DNA of 7,002 nucleotides from Oxalobacteraceae bacterium (GTDB lineage: Bacteria; Pseudomonadota; Gammaproteobacteria; Burkholderiales; Burkholderiaceae_D): contig CANGFL010000067.1 of NCBI GenBank assembly GCA_947453015.1, positions 1 to 7,002 of the forward strand, read 5' to 3'. The position numbers and the translations under genes were made by a program. The notes below the pieces were generated by a model. The model did not search any database. It had not been told where the DNA came from and saw only the letters and a program-made list of their open reading frames with translations. Shown here piece by piece: positions 1 through 4,575 of the stretch (its first letter is position 1; each line of letters starts with the position of its first letter).

Positions 1-1
1 A

Positions 2-244
2 TGGATTGGCGAACAGATTTTTTACAGTCGTGAAGCCGTACCTGCTCGTTCTGCATCCTTCCCAGAATCTCCGCAAGGGCAAGCGCTGTTACAAGCGTTC
101 CGAGCTCAACTACTGCTTGCTATTGAAGAGACCGGTAAGACAATTCTTGATTTGCCGGAAGCCACACCTGAAGATGCGCGGGTCTATGCAGAGCTGATGC
201 ACAGGCAGCTATTTATGCTGATGCAGTTTATAGAAGCTGAATAG
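2..244 (+). CDS. C-terminal fragment of an ankyrin-gene paralogue
   Basis: This is the last 80 codons of a gene that begins left of the window, open from the edge and closed by two consecutive in-frame TAG codons (242-244 and 245-247). The reading frame is supported by homology, not by a start: its product aligns with the C-terminus of the large ankyrin protein encoded next. Both have a W-I-x-E segment, then a helical stretch containing S-F-x-E-S, Q-A-L, an I-L-D-L-P motif, V-Y-x-E-L-M, R-Q-L and the identical ending QFIEAE. By hand alignment about 38 of 62 residues match, with a four-residue gap after ILDLP. The missing N-terminal part may also contain ankyrin repeats, but that cannot be seen here. 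The function of the shared module is unknown; it may be a secretion or chaperone-binding tail, or a partner-binding domain. The overlapping ATG-started frame at 6-197 is a shadow of this gene. Confidence 0.85.
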   Translation, partial: WIGEQIFYSREAVPARSASFPESPQGQALLQAFRAQLLLAIEETGKTILDLPEATPEDARVYAELMHRQLFMLMQFIEAE

Positions 245-302
245 TAGCGCGTACTTCCTGCTACTTACCACCTCTGCCTAAAATAGCTTTTTCGGAGTGA
301 AC

Positions 303-361
303 TTTTCTAACGATAGTGCCACCTATTTTTTCCATGTTGGCCACTATCTATAGTTAGAAAA
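303..361. repeat. Long imperfect inverted repeat upstream of the ankyrin gene
   Basis: The left arm is TTTTCTAAC (303-311) followed directly by GATAGTG (312-318) and CC. The right arm is GG (339-340), CACTATC (342-348), then GTTAGAAAA (353-361). Sixteen base pairs form in two blocks, separated on the right side by an unpaired TATA (349-352), with two further G-C pairs towards the loop. The right arm ends six bases before the ATG at 368. No T-run follows it, so a classical terminator is unlikely. It could be an operator for a dimeric regulator, or an RNA hairpin in the leader that masks the start codon. Each arm holds a -10-like hexamer (GATAGT at 312-317, TATAGT at 349-354), but neither has a convincing -35 box. 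The dyad is seen directly; any role is inferred. Confidence 0.6.
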
Positions 362-367
362 ATTACC

Positions 368-3300
368 ATGAGACCTAATCCGAATTTCTCTACGAATTAT
401 CTATTTTCTGAAAACGATGCTGAGACCAACATCGACAACGGTTCTGAAGATACAAAGTCAAAGTCAGAACTATCTGTAGTGGAAAGATTATCACCTCCCC
501 GCATGCAGTCAGCTGAAATTCATGACATGGAGGTCGATGGTGGAAGCGAGCAAGAGCAAGTCATAAACGAATTACTTCGCAACAGAAAGCGGGCTCGCTC
601 AGAAAACGGCACAGCCGGTGGTGAGCAAGAAAATCTGAGTTCTACAGAGCCGATTAATAAAAAACAGCGAATATATGAACCCGATGTCTCAAGTTCAAAC
701 TCATCGTCAGCATCGTCGTCTTCGTCAGCATCTACTACCTCTATCTGCGAAAAAAACAATCGAGTAAAACATCTTGAGAAATTTACCTTTAAAGAATGTG
801 ACGAACTTAAGTTAATTGACCAGAAAAATTATGATCGTGTGCTGACCCTCTTGCTGGGCGAAAATCCAGCCGATTGGCCCAACATAGACCTACATATTAG
901 AAAAATTTTAAGGGTTTCAGACGCCTTAAAATTACTACTAAGCGAATGTGGTGCAGGGTATTTATGTGAATGCAAGACGATCTCTGATACTGAATTGTTT
1001 GGATTTAAAGAGTGGTTTGTAGTGGCCTCTAATTTTGATCTAGACAGATTTCGGATTGGACTACTTGAACACCAGCGGAAGCAGCAAGCTCAAACAGATG
1101 ACTTGGCAAACGATAATCATTCTGAAGGCTACGCTACGCCTCTTATGCTGGCTGTTCAATGGGGGGACCTTAAGGCGCTGCAGCTTTTGCTAAGCGAAGG
1201 GGAAAGTACCAGACCCACAAATAACAACATTGGATATGCACTATTAAATGCCGTTAACGAATGCCACATAGAATTAGTACAACTACTACTCAAGCACATT
1301 AATGATAGTGATCAATCAATTGCATTCAAACTGTCTGCGCTGAAAATAGCTACTTCAAAAGGCTATATGAATGTTTGCGAGCTGTTAATAAAGCATGGAG
1401 CACCGCTAAATATTCCAGATGTAAATATGCCGCTACACATCGCTACCGAGATGGGCCGGACCGACATTTGCAAGCTATTTATTAAGTATGGTGCAGACAT
1501 CGATCAAAAAGATCTATACGGAAATCCCCCACTATATAAGGCTATAAGGTATAAAAATGTAGACACCTTAAAACTATTACTTTCATCGGGCGCAGATATC
1601 AACTCTACCGACTATTTAAGGGAATCGCTTTTTGGATTTGTATTTTCTTCACAGAATATCGAATTAATTAACTGCTTATTGGAGCGAAGCGACAACGTTA
1701 ACGCGTCGCCTAGTGAATATACGCCACTCATGAGAGCTGCTAGTACAGGAAACCCTGAGATTGTAAAAATTTTTCTGGCCAAGGGGGCAGAGATTAATTC
1801 GGTTACCGATAAGGGTGATACTGCATTATCACAAGCGTGCCGCAGTGGCTCACTGGACACTGTAAAGCTGCTTTTGAACAATGGAGCAGATCCTAATGGT
1901 GATCAGCGAAAATCTCCCCTTGTGAATGCTGCAAAGTATGGCTGTCCGTCAATCATTCAACTATTGATTGAGTATGGTGCGATATTATTTTCTGATGACA
2001 ACGTAGGTTATCGAGCATTACGAGGAGCTGTTAAATATCACCGTTTTCACAATTTATCGAAGCTGTTGGAATTGAATGTGCCTGTCGAGCACGCTGTTAT
2101 TGATCAGAAAGAATGCTCTTTACTGATGCTCTTAATGAGTAATTTTGGCCCTGTTGAAACCGAAGGTATGCTGGAGCTACTACTTAAAAATAAGTTACCC
2201 CTTCAGGGTGCCGATGATGATGGTAACGATGCTTTAATGAGCGCAGTAAATCTCCTTAATTTTAATGCTGCGAAATTGCTCATGAAATATGGTGCAACAG
2301 TCGCGTTGAAGCAAACCAATAAAAAAGGAAAGAACGTCTTGGAAATGGCGATCGAGCGACTCGACTGGAATCCAAATTCACCCCGTGTAAAACACAATAT
2401 TCTCCTATTGGCAAGCTTATTGAATTCGGTTAAAAATAATCCCGATTGGCCTGCGTTGCAAAGCACTATCATCAATACAGCAGAGACAACACTCACGCGC
2501 GAAGTGATTTCAACGAGCTTAGTATGGCCGCTCACCAAAAAAGATACGTCAATTATTGACGTCGTAAAAACTACTATCGATTTTTCGGCATTAGAAAAAT
2601 TAATTAAGTCCATTGTTCGTGGAACTATTCATCTCAGACAAGATATTGAGCGCGAACTGAGCGTGGTCGGCATTTACTCTGCGCTGAGTAAGGAAATATA
2701 TCCTTATTTAGAAGCACTACCCCATATACAATTTTCACTATTTGGAAATGTAGATCACGTTCAAAATAAAACTATCTCTTCGTTTATTGCAGGGCTCGGT
2801 GCAACACTAGAAAACATCTGCATAGAGCACAGCGTGCAATGGAACCCCTATAAGATAGATTTTGAAGACAATACGATCTTCACGCCACTTAACCAGATCG
2901 CAAATACTCAACTCACGCAATTAATTGATACGTCCATAGCGACAGAGACTACTGATTTGGAGCCAGTTTTCGGAACTCTCTCTGAAATCTGTTTTAATGC
3001 CAGCTTCACAGCACACAAGCTACCAGCCACTTTCCCTCCTTATCAAGCCGCGCCAGGCGCACTAAAGAATGCTCTGTTAGCTAGGGGCGTGTATGCGGCG
3101 TTCGCATCAAAAATTGAAATCGTATGGAAAAAAGTTTGGGAGAAATTTACTGGCACTCCTTTAAGCAGCGACTCTATTCATTCGAATAGCTCAAGTAGAT
3201 CAAGTAGCTCAAGTAGTTCTACTAGAACAAGCAGTAGTACGTCCTTAGCTACTGTCATTGATGGCGATGACATGGACGATTTTTTCAGTAGCGAAGATTT

Positions 3301-3547
3301 GCCTAGAGAATGGATAGATGAATTACCCGCGCCACCAAATCCGGCATCTTTCCTCGAGTCAGCGCAAGTGCAGGCATTGTTTCAAGAGTTCCGGGATGAG
3401 CTACGACTCGCTTTCGATCAAGTAGGATCAAATATTCTTGATCTACCTAAGAGCGCTACAGAAATGCCGGCAGATGCCGCTAAGGTTTATTTAGAGCTAA
3501 TGTTCAGACAGCTTCATATGCTCAAGCAGTTTATAGAAGCGGAGTAG
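368..3547 (+). CDS. Large ankyrin-repeat protein, candidate secreted effector
   Basis: Product of 1059 residues with no signal peptide or membrane segment. Residues 1-135 are polar and low in complexity: two basic clusters (71-76 RNRKRA, 98-101 KKQR) resemble nuclear localisation signals, and 108-125 is serine-rich. Residues 135-250 are probably helical and unassigned. About 12-13 ankyrin repeats span roughly 255-660, with recognisable T/S-P-L-x-x-A and L-L-x-x-G-A cores, for example at 352-380, 384-413, 449-478 and 482-510. Residues 680-930 match nothing I recognise. A second Ser/Arg/Thr-rich linker (934-960) leads to an acidic stretch (963-986) and a C-terminal module (about 982-1059) shared with the gene just upstream. 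Ankyrin repeats bind proteins; in intracellular bacteria such proteins are often type IV-secreted effectors. That role is inferred here. No Shine-Dalgarno precedes the ATG at 368 (later ATGs at 503 and 527 lack one too), so the start is tentative. By eye the gene is more AT-rich than the genes to its right. Confidence 0.9.
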   Translation: MRPNPNFSTNYLFSENDAETNIDNGSEDTKSKSELSVVERLSPPRMQSAEIHDMEVDGGSEQEQVINELLRNRKRARSENGTAGGEQENLSSTEPINKKQRIYEPDVSSSNSSSASSSSSASTTSICEKNNRVKHLEKFTFKECDELKLIDQKNYDRVLTLLLGENPADWPNIDLHIRKILRVSDALKLLLSECGAGYLCECKTISDTELFGFKEWFVVASNFDLDRFRIGLLEHQRKQQAQTDDLANDNHSEGYATPLMLAVQWGDLKALQLLLSEGESTRPTNNNIGYALLNAVNECHIELVQLLLKHINDSDQSIAFKLSALKIATSKGYMNVCELLIKHGAPLNIPDVNMPLHIATEMGRTDICKLFIKYGADIDQKDLYGNPPLYKAIRYKNVDTLKLLLSSGADINSTDYLRESLFGFVFSSQNIELINCLLERSDNVNASPSEYTPLMRAASTGNPEIVKIFLAKGAEINSVTDKGDTALSQACRSGSLDTVKLLLNNGADPNGDQRKSPLVNAAKYGCPSIIQLLIEYGAILFSDDNVGYRALRGAVKYHRFHNLSKLLELNVPVEHAVIDQKECSLLMLLMSNFGPVETEGMLELLLKNKLPLQGADDDGNDALMSAVNLLNFNAAKLLMKYGATVALKQTNKKGKNVLEMAIERLDWNPNSPRVKHNILLLASLLNSVKNNPDWPALQSTIINTAETTLTREVISTSLVWPLTKKDTSIIDVVKTTIDFSALEKLIKSIVRGTIHLRQDIERELSVVGIYSALSKEIYPYLEALPHIQFSLFGNVDHVQNKTISSFIAGLGATLENICIEHSVQWNPYKIDFEDNTIFTPLNQIANTQLTQLIDTSIATETTDLEPVFGTLSEICFNASFTAHKLPATFPPYQAAPGALKNALLARGVYAAFASKIEIVWKKVWEKFTGTPLSSDSIHSNSSSRSSSSSSSTRTSSSTSLATVIDGDDMDDFFSSEDLPREWIDELPAPPNPASFLESAQVQALFQEFRDELRLAFDQVGSNILDLPKSATEMPADAAKVYLELMFRQLHMLKQFIEAE
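704..732 (+). repeat. In-frame short repeat encoding the N-terminal serine-rich linker
   Basis: The 11-mer TCGTCAGCATC occurs at 704-714 and again at 722-732, 18 bases apart, within a run of TCN/AGY triplets that encodes the serine-rich linker (protein residues 108-125). The period is a multiple of three, so copy-number changes by slippage would alter linker length without breaking the frame. Confidence 0.6.
3182..3217 (+). repeat. 9-bp tandem repeat in the C-terminal serine-rich linker
   Basis: Three consecutive copies of TCAAGTAG plus one variable base start at 3191, 3200 and 3209, preceded by a degenerate copy (TCGAATAGC at 3182, 7 of 9 matching). Read in the ankyrin gene's frame, the unit gives Ser-Ser-(Ser/Arg). 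It lies between the unassigned central region and the conserved C-terminal module, so it is best read as a flexible hinge. The 9-bp period preserves the frame on expansion or contraction. Confidence 0.75.
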
Positions 3548-3556
3548 TTACTTGGT

Positions 3557-3597
3557 GAGATAAAGCCGTCAGGTCAGGGACAGACCTTTGCTATCTC
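3557..3597. repeat. Nested inverted repeat between convergent genes
   Basis: The outer arms are GAGATA (3557-3562) and TATCTC (3592-3597), extended inward by GC (3565-3566) with GC (3590-3591). The inner arms are AGGTC (3571-3575) and GACCT (3583-3587) around a seven-base loop. The structure starts ten bases after the stop of the ankyrin gene and lies 57 bases beyond the stop of the convergent DUF971 gene. It could terminate transcripts from both sides, but neither flank carries a clear T-run. A REP-like dispersed palindrome is an alternative reading. The rest of the 106-base gap holds only a short CCTA/TAGG near-palindrome at 3625-3637. Confidence 0.5.
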
Positions 3598-3653
3598 GTT
3601 GGGTCAATAGAGAGACAGCATAGGCCTAACGCGTAGGTATTAATCCGAAGCTT

Positions 3654-4061
3654 TTAATGCGAAGCGCAGCCTGCGCCTTGCTTGACCATGGGTGTATCGC
3701 GACCTGCATCAGGTGTGAAGCCTGCGGCTTCGAGTCGCTGCAGATAGGTTTGCCAGAGTTGCTCATGCTCGGAACATAATGAATGCAGAAAGTCCCACGA
3801 ATAAATGCCACTGTCATGACCATCTGAAAATACAGGGCGAATGGCGTAATTACCAACAGGCTCTATAGCTGTGATTACTATAGTACGCATGCCCGTTTGA
3901 AGTACTTCTTGACCTTGACCATGCCCACGTACTTCAGCGGAAGGCGAATGCACCCGCAAAAATTCACATGACAAGCTAACGCTTCCAAGGTCATCAAAAC
4001 TAATCTCCAGCGTACGAGAAGCTTTATGCAAGGTCAGTGCGGTAGGAATGTGATTGCTCAT
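3654..4061 (-). CDS. DUF971 (GBBH-like N-terminal domain) protein
   Basis: A 135-residue protein made almost entirely of the DUF971 fold, the small domain also found at the N-terminus of gamma-butyrobetaine dioxygenase. Family hallmarks visible are SPSAEVRGHG (residues 39-48), IEPVGNYAIRP (66-76) and SDGHDSGIYSWDFL (79-92). As a stand-alone protein it lacks the dioxygenase catalytic domain. Its biochemical role is not established; a link to Fe-S or redox metabolism has been proposed for related domains, but nothing here tests it. The last 20 or so residues lie outside the conserved domain. The ATG at 4061 gives the expected N-terminus, although the upstream bases show no clear Shine-Dalgarno. 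It lies 70 bases downstream of the HIT gene on the same strand and is probably co-transcribed. In the gap there is only a weak promoter-like pair (TTGACG at 4107-4102, AATAAT at 4087-4082, spacer 14). Confidence 0.93.
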   Translation of the reverse strand: MSNHIPTALTLHKASRTLEISFDDLGSVSLSCEFLRVHSPSAEVRGHGQGQEVLQTGMRTIVITAIEPVGNYAIRPVFSDGHDSGIYSWDFLHSLCSEHEQLWQTYLQRLEAAGFTPDAGRDTPMVKQGAGCASH

Positions 4062-4131
4062 CGTGTCGATTTTTTAAGGTGATTATTGGTGCGTACTACG
4101 TCGTCAACTAATTTTTATTACGCCAGAATGA

Positions 4132-4575
4132 TTACTTATACGCGGCTAAACGTTGCTGTATTTTTTTACGCAACATGGGTAGTTTTTCTTGGCGCGCTAA
4201 TAATGACTCAGGTGATGGAGTGCGCTTAGTCTCGGCCCACACGGGCGCTGGAAAGTGCGCATCATCGGTATAGCGCGGTATCACATGCCAATGTAGATGC
4301 GGCACCATATTACCCAAACTAGCTAAGTTAATTTTTTCTGGTTGCATCACATCGCGCACGACTTGCTCAACCTGCCACATCACATCCATCATTAGCATGC
4401 GATCAAGCTCATTCAAATCGGTGATTTCTTTCACATGATCGCGCCAGATAACGCGACAAAACCCGGGGTAATTCGCATCATCGACTAACACCACGCGAAA
4501 TAACTCGCCCTGATGTATCGGCTCGCCGCCCGGGCTTTGACATAACTCACACGCTGAATTCGACTCCGTCATCAT
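4132..4575 (-). CDS. HIT (histidine triad) family nucleotide hydrolase/transferase
   Basis: A 147-residue protein of the HIT superfamily, which hydrolyses or transfers nucleotidyl groups (AMP-lysine, Ap4A-type or similar dinucleotides). The histidine triad HLHWH followed by VIPR is present near residues 93-101, with its middle histidine the likely nucleophile. The upstream G-N-M-V-P segment and the N-terminal nucleotide-binding region (F-R-V-V-L-V-D-D, then Y-P-G-F) are also typical. Length is normal for a bacterial HIT protein. The exact substrate cannot be read from sequence. The open frame permits a TTG at 4578, followed by ATGs at 4575 and 4572. I prefer the ATG at 4575 because its A is the last base of the upstream gene's TGA stop (a TGATG junction), the usual arrangement for translational coupling; 4572 is equally possible. 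A CxxC pair near the N-terminus (C-E-L-C) is common in this subgroup. Confidence 0.95.
   Translation of the reverse strand: MMTESNSACELCQSPGGEPIHQGELFRVVLVDDANYPGFCRVIWRDHVKEITDLNELDRMLMMDVMWQVEQVVRDVMQPEKINLASLGNMVPHLHWHVIPRYTDDAHFPAPVWAETKRTPSPESLLARQEKLPMLRKKIQQRLAAYK

Noticed and set aside
243..265. Small hairpin AGTAGC/GCTACT just after the first gene's stop
   Set aside because: A six-base stem with an 11-base loop and no following T-run; too weak to call a terminator.
303..361. MITE or insertion-sequence remnant with terminal inverted repeats
   Set aside because: The element would be only 59 bases, there is no target-site duplication at its ends, and no transposase remnant is nearby.
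520..759. Antisense open frame inside the ankyrin gene
   Set aside because: Its acidic low-complexity stretch is the complement of the serine-rich codons; there is no recognisable domain, and the opposite strand is a well-supported gene.
2203..2613. 136-residue antisense open frame
   Set aside because: It lies entirely under the ankyrin protein, shows no family motif, and is explained by the codon pattern of the sense gene.
3626..3856. 76-residue minus-strand frame overlapping the DUF971 gene
   Set aside because: It overlaps the 3' half of a clear DUF971 coding region in another frame, and the product has no recognisable features.
4082..4107. Promoter-like TTGACG and AATAAT before the DUF971 gene
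   Set aside because: The spacer is only 14 bases, too short for a standard sigma-70 promoter, and the gene fits an operon with its upstream neighbour; not listed as a feature.
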